From NCBI RefSeq assembly GCF_001431535.1, contig NZ_LDJK01000011.1, forward strand, positions 1 through 50,570: a DNA stretch of 50,570 bases. Direction: 5' to 3'. A program made the position numbers and the translations under genes. This DNA is from Stenotrophomonas chelatiphaga. Lineage in GTDB: Bacteria; Pseudomonadota; Gammaproteobacteria; Xanthomonadales; Xanthomonadaceae. Below are positions 17,463 to 26,176 of this stretch, one piece after another (the stretch's first letter is position 1; every line of letters starts with the position of its first letter). The notes beneath the pieces are model-generated. The model saw only the letters and a program-made list of their open reading frames with translations. It was not told where the DNA came from and did no database searches.

Positions 17463-17672
17463 GGTGTGCCGCGGGCGCGGAATCCCCGGTGAAGACGCCG
17501 GCTGACGTTTCTGGCCGCCTGCGCCGCTGCCCTGCGTAGCAGGCGGTCCACGCGTGGGGCGCCCGCGCCGGCCGCGCCCCCATCCAGCACAGCGTTCAGC
17601 TACGCTGTTGGGCAAGGCACGCCGGCAGGCAGCGCGCGGCCGAACGCCTTGCCCCCGGACACGGAGCCGTCG

Positions 17673-19274
17673 ATGAATCGCATCCGCATGCAGCTGCTGA
17701 TGGCCCTGGTGGGCCTGCTCGCCGCTGCGTTGCCGTTGGCGATGATGACCTGGCTCAGCTGGCACCACGCCGCCAACACCGCACAGGCCCAGCTGCGCGA
17801 GACCGCAGAACGCGCCCTGGAGCGCGCCGACCGCTCCTACCAGCAGGCGTTGTCCGCGCTGCAGGCCATGCAGCACAGCCCGCTGGCGCCCTGCAGCCCC
17901 GAGCACATCCAGCTGATGCAGACCCGGGTGGTCACCACCTCGTCGGTGGACCAGATCAGCTACTTCCAGCAGGGCCGCGTGCGCTGCACCTCGTGGGGCC
18001 GTCCGGTCGACGTGCCCGCGCCCAGCCAGCCCGACCACACCACCGCCGATGGCGCCATCCTGCAGCTGGACCTTGAACCGCGCGCACCGTACGGGCGATG
18101 CATGTTGTCCCTGCGGTTGGACGATTACGAAGCGTTGACGGACCCATACCACTTCGTCGACCTGATCGGCGCGCGCGACATCCGCATCGCCATCGCCACC
18201 CCGGATGGCCGGCTGATCGCCCAGCAGTCGCTGCCCGACCAGGCGCTGCTGCAATCGCTGCTGCGCGACCCACGCACCGGTGATGACGGCACGCTGCTGT
18301 TCGCCAGTGCACGCAGCGAAGCGTGGCTGGCGGTGGTGACCACGCCACGCACCGGCATCAGCGGGATCTTCCTGCAGCAGGCCTGGCTGCTGGTGCCGGT
18401 CAGCCTGCTGCTGGGCGCGGCGGCGATGGCCGGCACCCTGGGGCTGTCGCGGCGGCGTTATTCGCTGAAGGGCGAACTGAGCCATGCGATCCGCCGCAAC
18501 GAACTGTACGTGGTCTACCAGCCGATCATCGAACTGGAAACCGGGATCTGCGTGGGTGCCGAAGCACTGGTGCGCTGGCGTCGTGCCGATGGCAGCGAGG
18601 TGCGGCCGGACCTGTTCATTCCCCTGGCCGAAGCCAGCGGACTGATCGGGGCGATCACCGATGAAGTGATCGAACGGGTGATCGTGGACATGCGCGACCT
18701 GCTGGTCGGCGACCGCAGCGCGCATATCGCCATCAACCTTGCACCGGAAGACATGATCAGCGGCCGCGCGCTGAAGGTGATCGCCGCCAAGCTGGCCGGC
18801 ACCGGCATCGCCAACCAGCAGATCTGGCTGGAGGCCACCGAACGCGGCTTCATGGACATCGAAAAGGCCCGCGCCGTGATCTCGGCCGCGCGGCATTCCG
18901 GGCACGCGGTGGCCATCGATGATTTCGGCGTGGGGTATTCCAACCTGCAGTACCTGCAGCAGCTGCCGCTGGATGCACTGAAGATCGACAAGTCGTTCAT
19001 CGATGCGATCGGCACCGACAGCGCCACCAGCCCGGTTACCGGCCACATCATCGACATGGCCAAGACCCTGGGGCTGTTCGTGGTGGCCGAAGGGGTGGAA
19101 ACCGAAGACCAGCTGGCCTACCTGCACAGCCGCCACGTGGAGTTCGGCCAGGGCTGGCTGTTCGCCAAGGCGCTGCCACGCGAAGAATTCATCGCCTTCC
19201 ATCGGCGCCGCCAGGAACTGTACGGCGCGGCACGCGAAGACATGCAGAACACGCGGCGGCAGGCGGGCCATTGA
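17673..19274 (+). CDS. CSS-type EAL c-di-GMP phosphodiesterase
   Basis: Membrane phosphodiesterase of 533 residues. A first membrane helix (LLMALVGLLAAALPLAMM) is followed by a periplasmic domain resembling the CSS-motif domain, with Cys in LAPCSPEHI and RVRCTSWG, then a second helix (AWLLVPVSLLLGAAAMAGTLG) and a cytoplasmic EAL domain. The EAL domain is complete: AEALVRWRR, NLAPEDM, LEATERGF, DDFGVGYSNLQYL, LKIDKSFI and AEGVETEDQ. In the known CSS proteins periplasmic thiols respond to Dsb oxidation; here one motif reads CTS rather than CSS. ATG 17673 was chosen for the GGAG eight bases upstream. Confidence 0.9.
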   Translation: MNRIRMQLLMALVGLLAAALPLAMMTWLSWHHAANTAQAQLRETAERALERADRSYQQALSALQAMQHSPLAPCSPEHIQLMQTRVVTTSSVDQISYFQQGRVRCTSWGRPVDVPAPSQPDHTTADGAILQLDLEPRAPYGRCMLSLRLDDYEALTDPYHFVDLIGARDIRIAIATPDGRLIAQQSLPDQALLQSLLRDPRTGDDGTLLFASARSEAWLAVVTTPRTGISGIFLQQAWLLVPVSLLLGAAAMAGTLGLSRRRYSLKGELSHAIRRNELYVVYQPIIELETGICVGAEALVRWRRADGSEVRPDLFIPLAEASGLIGAITDEVIERVIVDMRDLLVGDRSAHIAINLAPEDMISGRALKVIAAKLAGTGIANQQIWLEATERGFMDIEKARAVISAARHSGHAVAIDDFGVGYSNLQYLQQLPLDALKIDKSFIDAIGTDSATSPVTGHIIDMAKTLGLFVVAEGVETEDQLAYLHSRHVEFGQGWLFAKALPREEFIAFHRRRQELYGAAREDMQNTRRQAGH

Positions 19275-19303
19275 TCGTCGTCGTGCGGTTCATGCGGCCC
19301 GCT

Positions 19304-19430
19304 TATACTGGGCCCATCCACCTGGAGGCTTACGCCAATGCGCCACTGATGCCGCCGTCTTCGTCGACGGCCTGATTCTTCTCCCGCCCCTGCGCGCAGG
19401 GGGAGTCGATGGCATCTGTTGGAGGTCTGC
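19304..19430 (+). promoter_or_regulatory. Leader of the ABC-F gene with candidate promoter, tiny uORFs and hairpin
   Basis: TATACT at 19304-19309 is a good -10 hexamer, although no convincing -35 is seen. Downstream, GGAGG (19324-19328) precedes a four-codon ORF ATG-CGC-CAC-TGA at 19338-19349 (Met-Arg-His). Its stop overlaps the ATG of a second ORF at 19349-19375 (MPPSSSTA). A 16-base perfect palindrome CCCCTGCG/CGCAGGGG (19387-19402) then lies just before the Shine-Dalgarno GGAGG of the ABC-F gene (19421-19425). This layout resembles antibiotic-responsive leaders of ABC-F genes, where ribosome stalling on a uORF alters folding; the inference rests on layout only. Confidence 0.55.
19338..19349 (+). 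CDS. Candidate leader peptide (Met-Arg-His)
   Basis: Four-codon ORF with a strong GGAGG nine bases upstream, in the untranslated leader of the ABC-F gene. The stop TGA shares its A with the next ATG. Whether it is translated is not known; a sense role would be ribosome positioning. Confidence 0.4.
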   Translation: MRH

Positions 19431-21035
19431 ATGACCACGCATCCGCTCACGCTTGAACGCGTGACCTTCCGCCTGCCCGATGGGCGCGCGCTGTTTTCCG
19501 ATCTGTCCTTCACCTTCGACCCCATCGCCACCGGACTGGTGGGCGCCAACGGGGTCGGCAAGAGCGTGCTCGCGCGGCTGCTGGCCGGCACGCTGCCGCC
19601 CACGTCCGGGCGCTGCCACGGCGGCGGACGGGTGTTCCTGCTGCCCGCGCTGAGTGGCCTGCCACAGGGCCGCGTGGCCGACCTGGCCGGCGTAGGCGAG
19701 GTGCTGGATGCGCTGGACCGGATTGCCGCAGGGCAGGTCCACGACGAGGATTTCAACTGCGTCGGGGAGCGCTGGGACCTGCGCGAACAGTTGCGCCTGC
19801 AGTGGCAGCACAGCGGACTGCCCGCCGACCTGCAACCGGAAGATCCGGCCGCGCGCCTGAGTGGTGGGCAGGCGATGCAGGTGGCGTTGTCCGGCGCGTG
19901 GGCCAGTGGCGCGGACTGGCTGATCCTGGACGAACCCAGCAACCACCTGGACGCACGACGGCGTGCCCAGCTGCGCGACGCCCTGCAGCGCTGGCGCGGC
20001 GGGCTGCTGGTGATCAGCCATGACCGCGAGCTGCTGGGCCAGATGGCCTGCATCGTGGAACTGGACGCACAGGGGCTGCAGCGCTTCGGCGGCGGCTACA
20101 CGGATTACGTCCACGCCAAGGCGGTGCACGAATCCGCCGCGCAGGCGCAGCTGGACCATGCGCGGCAGCAGCACCGGCAGCAGCAACGGCACGCGCGCGA
20201 ACTGCACGAACGCGCCCAGCAACGGCAGTCGCGCGGTGCCCGCAGCGCACGCGATGCCAACCAGGCACCGATCCTGCTGGGACTGCAGAAACAGCGCGCA
20301 CAAGCCAGCGCCGGTCGCACTGCGCAGCTGCAGGCGCAGCGCCTTGCCGACAGTGCGGGCCGCCTGCGCGATGCCAGCGCCGGCGTCACCGCCAGCGCCC
20401 AGCTGGTGGCCTTCGCACCACCCAGCCCGCACGCCAGCCAGCGGGTCGTGCGGCTGCAGGGCCTGCAGCTGCCGCACGGCTGCCGTGCACCGCTGGACCT
20501 CATCCTGCAGCGCGGCCAGCGGCTGGCCGTGATGGGCGACAACGGCAGCGGCAAATCGACCCTGCTGCGGGTGCTGGCCGGTCAGCTGGCGCCGCGTGCC
20601 GGCAGCTGTGACATCGGCGTACCGGCCGCCCTGCTGGACCAGGCGCTGGCCACGCTGCACGCGGGCAGCAGCGCGCTGGCGACGCTGCAGGCGGCCTGCC
20701 CGGCCATACCGGTGGCCGACCTGCGCACCCGGCTGGCCCTGCTGGGCCTGGATGCCGCGCGCATCGAACGGCCCAGCGCCACGTTGAGCGCCGGCGAACG
20801 GCTGAAGGCAGCGCTGGCGTGCACCCTGTATGCCGACCCCGCCCCGGGCCTGCTGCTGCTGGACGAACCCGGCAACGCGCTGGACCTGGACGCGCTGCAT
20901 GCACTGGAAACCCTGCTCGGCCAGTTCACCGGCACGCTGGTCATGGCCAGCCATGACCCGGCACTGCTGCAGGCCATGCAGCCCACCCACGTGCTGCTGA
21001 TGAACGAAACCGACTGGACGCTGCGGCCGTGGTGA
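19431..21035 (+). CDS. ABC-F family ATPase (ribosome-acting)
   Basis: Soluble protein of 534 residues with two ABC domains and no membrane segments, the ABC-F plan. Domain 1: Walker A GANGVGKS (38-45), signature LSGGQ, Walker B WLILDEPSNHLD, and ISHDREL. Domain 2: Walker A GDNGSGKST, signature-like LSAGE, LLLLDEPGNALD and ASHDPAL. A charged linker rich in Gln, Arg and Ala (about 225-320) corresponds to the part that contacts the ribosomal peptidyl-tRNA site. Second-domain GNALD replaces the usual SNHLD. Members either rescue stalled ribosomes or protect against antibiotics; which applies cannot be read here. ATG 19431 follows GGAGG with five bases between, better than the ATG 19419 alternative. 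Confidence 0.92.
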   Translation: MTTHPLTLERVTFRLPDGRALFSDLSFTFDPIATGLVGANGVGKSVLARLLAGTLPPTSGRCHGGGRVFLLPALSGLPQGRVADLAGVGEVLDALDRIAAGQVHDEDFNCVGERWDLREQLRLQWQHSGLPADLQPEDPAARLSGGQAMQVALSGAWASGADWLILDEPSNHLDARRRAQLRDALQRWRGGLLVISHDRELLGQMACIVELDAQGLQRFGGGYTDYVHAKAVHESAAQAQLDHARQQHRQQQRHARELHERAQQRQSRGARSARDANQAPILLGLQKQRAQASAGRTAQLQAQRLADSAGRLRDASAGVTASAQLVAFAPPSPHASQRVVRLQGLQLPHGCRAPLDLILQRGQRLAVMGDNGSGKSTLLRVLAGQLAPRAGSCDIGVPAALLDQALATLHAGSSALATLQAACPAIPVADLRTRLALLGLDAARIERPSATLSAGERLKAALACTLYADPAPGLLLLDEPGNALDLDALHALETLLGQFTGTLVMASHDPALLQAMQPTHVLLMNETDWTLRPW

Positions 21036-21054
21036 AAGGACGCCCACGCGCATA

Positions 21055-21071
21055 GTGTTACTATGTAACAC
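21055..21071. promoter_or_regulatory. Candidate Zur-like operator before MerC gene
   Basis: Perfect inverted repeat GTGTTAC-TAT-GTAACAC, 21 bases before the MerC-family start. Its spacing and TGTTA/TAACA core resemble zinc-uptake-regulator (Fur-family) boxes of gammaproteobacteria. No other copy was seen in the window. Confidence 0.5.
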
Positions 21072-21092
21072 CACGTTCCTGATCCGCATTCG

Positions 21093-21470
21093 ATGAAATC
21101 CAGCCAAGCCGCCCTGCTCGACGCCAGCGCCGTCGCCCTGTCCAGCCTGTGCCTGCTGCATTGCCTGGCCCTGCCGCTGCTGGCCGCTGCGCTTCCGCTG
21201 TTCGGCGCCTGGGCCGAAGCGGAGTGGGTGCACGCCGTGTTCGTGGCCATCGCGCTGCCGATCACCGGCTTCGCGCTGTGGCGCGCCCACCGCCAGCACC
21301 CGCTGCCGGCGCCGACCTGGCTGGCCGCTGCAGCCGGGTTGGCCCTGCTGCTGGCGGGCGCGCTGGAGCTCCCCAGCCACGACAGCGAAACGGTGGTTAC
21401 GGTGGCCGGCAGCCTGCTGCTGGCGGCCACCCACCTGTGGAACGCGCGCCGTCGTCACCGCCAGTGCTGA
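21093..21470 (+). CDS. MerC-family membrane protein
   Basis: Protein of 125 residues with about four membrane helices. The first carries the conserved MerC thiol pattern SSLCLLHCLALPLL (Cys-x3-Cys). MerC proteins carry metal ions across the inner membrane; here no mer operon is present, so a role in zinc or other metal handling is more likely than mercury resistance. A palindrome resembling a Zur box lies 21 bases upstream of ATG 21093. Its C-terminus is Arg/His-rich (RRRHRQC). Confidence 0.85.
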   Translation: MKSSQAALLDASAVALSSLCLLHCLALPLLAAALPLFGAWAEAEWVHAVFVAIALPITGFALWRAHRQHPLPAPTWLAAAAGLALLLAGALELPSHDSETVVTVAGSLLLAATHLWNARRRHRQC

Positions 21471-21483
21471 GCAAGCGGTTACT

Positions 21484-21505
21484 GTAGGCGGCGGCCATCT
21501 GGCCG
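21484..21505 (+). repeat. Degenerate SMAG-like element
   Basis: GTAG at 21484 followed by a short stem CGGCC-ATCT-GGCCG. The stem is only five base pairs and the loop differs from the standard copies, so this is a decayed or chance element between the MerC gene and the next small gene. Confidence 0.35.
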
Positions 21506-21527
21506 TGCAGGCAACGGAGCGCAGGCA

Positions 21528-21815
21528 ATGTCAGCAAGAGGACGTGCGATCAAACGCGGCGTGGTGCCCTGGTTCGGGCTGTGCAGCTGGCTGGGCATGG
21601 TGATCGGCGTGCTGGTCGAACAGGCGGCCCGCGCGCTGGGTGCCAGCGGCAACAGCGCAACCGCCGTGGGCGTGTTGGCCGCGGCCATGTGTGGATTCTG
21701 CGCGGTGCTGGCCTCGCGCGTGCGCGATGAGCGCTGGCCGTGGCTGGCACTGGCCGGTGCGGCCTTTTCCGCAGTGCCGCTGGCGCTGTTCCTGGTGTCG
21801 ATGATCCTGCACTGA
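21528..21815 (+). CDS. Small membrane protein of unknown function
   Basis: Protein of 95 residues with three hydrophobic segments (VVPWFGLCSWLGMVIGVLVE, AVGVLAAAMCGFCAVLA and WLALAGAAFSAVPLALFLV). ATG 21528 has GGAG and a GCAGG-like sequence upstream. No family recognised. Confidence 0.65.
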   Translation: MSARGRAIKRGVVPWFGLCSWLGMVIGVLVEQAARALGASGNSATAVGVLAAAMCGFCAVLASRVRDERWPWLALAGAAFSAVPLALFLVSMILH

Positions 21816-21887
21816 GCCCCGCACCGGTAACGCGATCCGCCGCTGCGTCCTACACTAGCGGCCCCTGATTGCCACGCGACCGCACCC

Positions 21888-22733
21888 GTGCCCCATTATT
21901 CCGGCCCCCTGTTGACCCGCGAATCCGCCACTGCCCTGCAGCGCGCGGCCGCTGCCGGCGTATCCAGCTGGACCGGTTCGCTGGACCTGGGACGCAGCGA
22001 AGAAGCCGTCGGCCTGTCTACGGATGGCTTCGTCTTCCGCGGCCAGTCCTACCCGTGGCCGGGCAAGGTCAAGGACCGCACGTTGTACTACTGGGATGGC
22101 GAGGAGTTCCTGCCGATCTCGCGCTTCAGCGCATCACTGATCAAGCTGGTGCCCACCGAATGGGGCGCGCCGACCTTCGAAATAGACGGTATCAAGATGC
22201 TGCCCAGCGCCAAGCTGTCGCCGTTCGACGATGCGCGCCGCAAGGTGGACCTGATCGCCCCGGCGGGCAAGACCGTACTCGATACCTGCGGCGGACTGGG
22301 GTACTTCGCTGCCTGCTGCCTGGATGCCGGCGTGGCGCAGGTTCGCTCGTTCGAAAAGAACCCGGACGTGCTGTGGCTGCGCACGCTCAACCCGTGGTCA
22401 CCGGATCCGGACGCGGACAGTGCCGGTGGCCGGCTGCAGTTGGCGCAGGGCGACGTGTCCGAAGAAATCGCTGCGCTGCCGGGCAACAGCGTGGACGCCA
22501 TCCTGCACGACCCACCGCGCTTCGGCATCGCCGGCGAACTGTATTCGCAGGTGTTCTACGACCAGCTTGCACGGGTGATCCGCAGCGGTGGCAAGCTGTT
22601 CCATTACACCGGCGCGCCGAACAAGCTGACCAGCGGCCGCGATGTGCCGCGCGAAGTCGCCAAGCGGCTGGAAAAAGCAGGTTTCAAGGCCGAACTCGCG
22701 CTGGACGGCGTGCTGGCGACCTATCGCGGCTGA
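21888..22733 (+). CDS. Class I SAM-dependent methyltransferase (COG2521-like)
   Basis: Soluble protein of 281 residues. The SAM-binding glycine loop is VLDTCGGLGYFAACCLDAG, followed by an acidic residue in VRSFEKNP. The motif AILHDPPRFGIAGELYS corresponds to the DPPR/DPPY catalytic motif of methyltransferases that modify nitrogen, though the target is unknown. It resembles the predicted methyltransferases of COG2521. The start is GTG 21888 (MPHYSGPLL), with no strong ribosome site; no other start fits better. It is convergent with the next gene, 57 bases away. Confidence 0.82.
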   Translation: MPHYSGPLLTRESATALQRAAAAGVSSWTGSLDLGRSEEAVGLSTDGFVFRGQSYPWPGKVKDRTLYYWDGEEFLPISRFSASLIKLVPTEWGAPTFEIDGIKMLPSAKLSPFDDARRKVDLIAPAGKTVLDTCGGLGYFAACCLDAGVAQVRSFEKNPDVLWLRTLNPWSPDPDADSAGGRLQLAQGDVSEEIAALPGNSVDAILHDPPRFGIAGELYSQVFYDQLARVIRSGGKLFHYTGAPNKLTSGRDVPREVAKRLEKAGFKAELALDGVLATYRG

Positions 22734-22790
22734 GCCGGTTGCTGCCACGGCACAGGTGCCGGCGCTTGGCCAACACCTGTCCGCATGGCC

Positions 22791-23465
22791 TTACATCGCC
22801 TGCGACACCGCGTTGGATGCGCCGGCCGCCACCGCGCCGGCTGCCGGTGCCAGCCCCATTCCGGTGGTGATCGCCGCGCCGGCGATATCGGCCCCCACCA
22901 CCGCCAGCACCTTGCCCCAGCCCCAGCGTGCGGTGGTCACCAGGCCATTGCCGGCAGCGCCACTCTCGCCCTCCACCTTGGTCCAATAGGCCAGCGAATG
23001 GCGGCCCACGCTCAGGCTGGCCAGCACGTTGGCCGCACCCTTCGAACGCGGGTCGAGGGTGGCCACCGCTTCCTGCTCCAGCCGCTCGTACAGCGCCGCC
23101 GCGTTCTCCAGGCTGCCGGCCTTGGCGTTCACTTCGTCGATGCGCTGGAAGAAGCGGTACTCGCGTTCGCTGAACTGCGTGCGGTACGGGTCCATGTGCT
23201 TGGCCAGCGGCAGCGTCGGATCCAGATCGTAGGTCCATTCGAAGGTCTTGCGGAACTGCTCCATCGACATCTCCGGCTTGTAGCCGCACTGGCCGACCAG
23301 GTAGTCCAGCATGTCTTCGATCGGTACGCGGTTGCTGCGCAGGCAGTCCAGGTACATGTTGTGCTGCACGCCGACGCGGTCCTGCGGGTTGCCGGCGGCG
23401 AATGCACTGCCGCCGCAGCCAGCGGCCAGCAGCAGGGCGGACGCGATCAGGGTCTTGTAACGCAT
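22791..23465 (-). CDS. Exported protein of unknown function
   Basis: Protein of 224 residues with a signal peptide whose Cys in ALLLAAGCGGSAFA could also be a lipobox. The mature part is charged with EFRK-type helices (MSMEQFRKTFEWTY, EREYRFFQRIDEV, AAALYERLEQEAVATL) and ends in a glycine/alanine-rich hydrophobic stretch (VLAVVGADIAGAAITTGMG) that may insert in a membrane. No family recognised. ATG 23465 has AAGGA upstream; a longer frame starting at 23525 lacks a signal peptide. Confidence 0.7.
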   Translation of the reverse strand: MRYKTLIASALLLAAGCGGSAFAAGNPQDRVGVQHNMYLDCLRSNRVPIEDMLDYLVGQCGYKPEMSMEQFRKTFEWTYDLDPTLPLAKHMDPYRTQFSEREYRFFQRIDEVNAKAGSLENAAALYERLEQEAVATLDPRSKGAANVLASLSVGRHSLAYWTKVEGESGAAGNGLVTTARWGWGKVLAVVGADIAGAAITTGMGLAPAAGAVAAGASNAVSQAM

Positions 23466-23797
23466 GGTGGATCCTTCAGTCAGTGGTTGGAAGGTGCAGG
23501 AACCACGCCAGGCCTTGGCTGCCACGCCATGTCCGCTGCACCGTCTCCACGCTAGGCAGCGCCCTGCCGCCGCTCAAGGGTCGAACCGGGCCACGCCGGG
23601 ACGCTTTCGCAGACGTTGCCTGCAGGCTCCTGCGGCGCAGGGCCCGGCGCTGCAACGGACTCACCCTGGCACGGGCCGGCTTCGAAGAATCAACGGGTTG
23701 GCGCGATTCGTTCCCGGTTTGTTCCCGGCCGCGTCCTGTCCTGCTGCGGCCACCAGCGCCAGCATGGACGTCCATCCCATCCCCGCAGGTTCCTGCC
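23466..23797. other. Intergenic region between divergent exported-protein genes
   Basis: About 332 bases holding the promoters of two divergent genes for exported proteins. A direct repeat GTTCCCGG at 23710-23717 and 23721-23728 lies about 70 bases before the plus-strand start and could be a regulator site. No gene is seen. Confidence 0.35.
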
Positions 23798-24172
23798 ATG
23801 TCACCCATCCGCTGCTTCCTGCTGTGCCTTGCCCTCACCGCCTGCGCCCGCACTGCCGTCGCCCACGACATCGTCCCCGCGGACTGGTGCGTGGATGAAA
23901 ACGCAAAGCCCGAACGCGTGGCCTCGTTCAAGTTCGATGGCGGCCAGATCCGCGATGTCATGGCCAAGTGCGGCATCCTCGAAGGCGAGGACCACTTCCA
24001 CACCGTCGCCAACGCAATGGGCGAATGGTGCAGGATCGTGGCGCCGCGCCAGGACGCCATGCCCTTTATTTCAGGGCCGTCCAGCTTCATCGACAAGGAC
24101 CACCATGCGCGCTACCGCATCGACGACGGCATCACGGGCATCTGCGCGGTCTGCGTGCGCCCGTCGCGCTGA
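23798..24172 (+). CDS. Small secreted protein of unknown function
   Basis: Protein of 124 residues with a signal peptide (SPIRCFLLCLALTACARTAVA; ACA may instead mark a lipoprotein) and several Cys and His in the mature part (DWCVDEN, AKCGILEGEDHFHTV, EWCRIVAP, GICAVCVRP). The closing CAVC pair could bind metal or form a disulphide. No family recognised. Its stop is directly next to the convergent TPR gene. Confidence 0.7.
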   Translation: MSPIRCFLLCLALTACARTAVAHDIVPADWCVDENAKPERVASFKFDGGQIRDVMAKCGILEGEDHFHTVANAMGEWCRIVAPRQDAMPFISGPSSFIDKDHHARYRIDDGITGICAVCVRPSR

Positions 24173-25939
24173 TCACGCACCGGCTTCCGCCTGCAGCGCC
24201 GTACTGCGCGCATGGGCCAGCACCCCGTCCACGCCAGCCTGCAGCTGCTGCCGGCTGGCCGCGTCCAGGGCCGGACACTGCGCCAGCACGTAGTAGGCCG
24301 TGCGCACCACGCTGCGCCATCGCGGCTGCCGCGGCAACCGCGCCACGGACAGGTAGCGTTCCAGCGCGCGTGCGCGCAGGCGCCCGTCATCCACGTTCAC
24401 CCGCCACAGCCGGCTGCGCTCTGCCAGCTCCAGCCGGCTGCTGCCGGTACAACGCTCCCAGGCCTCCACCGATGCCAGCATCAACGCCACCAGCTCGCTG
24501 CGGAACGCCTGCGGATCGGCCTGCCTTGGCACGCCCACAGGCGCTTCGGGTGGCGGCGGCGGTGCGACCGCCGGCCGGGGCGCAGCTGGCAGCGGCGGTT
24601 TCACCGGCGTCGGGCACGTTGGCGCACGCCGGCGACGCAGGCGACGCCGCAGCACGAACGCGACCAGCACCGCCAGCGTGATCGCCAGCAGCGCAGCAAC
24701 GGGGCCAACTGCGCGCCCTTGCGAGGGCGGCGCAGCTGCCTGCAGCCGACGCTCCTCTTCCGCTTCGAAGCGCACGCGCATCCAGTCCAGTCGTTGGTCG
24801 TGCTGGGCACGCGCCTGCGCCAGCGCACGTTCGTTGGCACGCTCCAACGTCGCGTTCGCCGCCGTTACCTCGCCGCTGGCGCCCTGCACCGCAGCCAGTT
24901 CCTTGAGCAGATCCACTTCCACCGGGTCGCGGTCAGCCAGCGCCGCCAATGCCGATTCCAGCTGCATCCTGGCCTGCGCAAGCCGACCGTCTGCCCGCTG
25001 CACGCGGGCCACCTGCAACTGCAGGGCCGCCGGCAGTGGCAGCGACCAGGAATGGGCCAGCGCCAGCGCCGCTTCCTGCCAATCGCGCGCGGCGCCCACA
25101 TCCCCCTGCGCCAGGGCCACCCGGATCAGCCCATCGTGCACGCGCAATGCATACACCCGGTTGCCCGCCTGCTGGTAATCGTGCAGCGCCTGGCGCAGCC
25201 AGGCCGCGGCCTGTACGGGATGCCCGGCGTCCAGCGTCACCTCCGCCATCGATTCCAGCACGTGTGCTGCTTCGACGCCGTCGCCGGTCGCACGGCTTGC
25301 CTGCAACGCCTGCTGGTAGTAACGCAGCGCGGTCTCGCGTTCACCCAGCGCCCGGTACACATCGGCGATGTTGTTGAGCACCGCGTTGCTCGACCCTCCC
25401 TGCGCACGCCGCAACGCAAGGCTTTCGGTCAGGCTGCCCAGCGCCCCACGGAAGTCACCGATCCGACGCTGCGCCGAGCCCAGGTTGTTGAGCGCGCGGG
25501 CGGTACCGTCCGTGTCCTGGGCCGCCCGCGACCACGCGGCGGCACATTCAAACCGACGCATTGCCTGCGGCAACCGCTCGCGACGATAGTCCAGCACACC
25601 GCGCTGGCGGGACACCGCTGCACGCAATACCTCCGCGCCGCTCCCCATGTCGTCGACGACCGCGTCGGCACAGTCCAGCAGCCGCTCGGCCTCCGCATCG
25701 CGCGCGCCCTGCATCGCCTCGCCGGCGCTTGCCAGCAATGCCGCCACGCCCTCCGCCGGCGTGCCGCTGGTGGCGGGCAACAGGCGGCTGCGGCACAGCC
25801 GCGCATCCGGCAACATGCGGTTCGTGGAAAGTCCGCTGCAGGCCGATGGATGCGCCGCGCCGACCAGCACCGGCCAGGCAAGCGCCAGCAGCACCCAGCC
25901 GCCCTTCACGATGGATCGCCACAGCGTCCGGTGCAGCAT
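24173..25939 (-). CDS. TPR membrane protein with conserved C-terminal regulator-like domain
   Basis: Protein of about 588 residues with a signal segment, tandem TPR-like helices from about 110 to 330 (ALNNLGSAQRRIGDFRGAL, VLNNIADVYRALGERETALR), a coiled-coil-like stretch, one membrane helix (GPVAALLAITLAVLVAFVL), a Pro-rich linker, and a C-terminal block of about 100 residues (SVEAWERCTGSSRLELAERS, GRLRARALERYLSV, TAYYVLAQCPAL) that looks like a small helical domain, possibly DNA-binding or regulatory. The periplasmic TPR part would sense a partner and signal through the helix. Start at ATG 25939 is preceded by GGAG; the frame extends to a TTG at 25963. Confidence 0.75.
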   Translation of the reverse strand: MLHRTLWRSIVKGGWVLLALAWPVLVGAAHPSACSGLSTNRMLPDARLCRSRLLPATSGTPAEGVAALLASAGEAMQGARDAEAERLLDCADAVVDDMGSGAEVLRAAVSRQRGVLDYRRERLPQAMRRFECAAAWSRAAQDTDGTARALNNLGSAQRRIGDFRGALGSLTESLALRRAQGGSSNAVLNNIADVYRALGERETALRYYQQALQASRATGDGVEAAHVLESMAEVTLDAGHPVQAAAWLRQALHDYQQAGNRVYALRVHDGLIRVALAQGDVGAARDWQEAALALAHSWSLPLPAALQLQVARVQRADGRLAQARMQLESALAALADRDPVEVDLLKELAAVQGASGEVTAANATLERANERALAQARAQHDQRLDWMRVRFEAEEERRLQAAAPPSQGRAVGPVAALLAITLAVLVAFVLRRRLRRRRAPTCPTPVKPPLPAAPRPAVAPPPPPEAPVGVPRQADPQAFRSELVALMLASVEAWERCTGSSRLELAERSRLWRVNVDDGRLRARALERYLSVARLPRQPRWRSVVRTAYYVLAQCPALDAASRQQLQAGVDGVLAHARSTALQAEAGA

Positions 25940-26132
25940 CCCGACTCCGCCGTCGTGCGCCAACAGCCGCCTACTCTAGGATCGCGGTGCGTCTGCACGC
26001 CGAAAACCGATCAGCACGTGCCACCTGCGTCAGCCGGCGTCGCTGTCCATCAAGGCTTCCGCGGTCCCTGCGGCCGATCACGAACACGCTTGCGCCGCAT
26101 CCCGCTTGGGCCGCGTTAACCTCGCTGTCGGA

Positions 26133-26154
26133 TCCTGCCGTAATCTTGGCAGGA
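26133..26154. promoter_or_regulatory. Inverted repeat upstream of the GAF gene
   Basis: Perfect 7-bp arms TCCTGCC and GGCAGGA with an 8-nt spacer, ending 22 bases before the GAF gene start. It could be an operator or an mRNA stem that affects translation. Confidence 0.4.
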
Positions 26155-26176
26155 CACCATCGCTACAGAGCACGCC

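Noticed and set aside
19290..21458. Minus-strand open frame opposite the ABC-F gene
   Set aside because: Shadow of a clear two-domain ABC-F protein.
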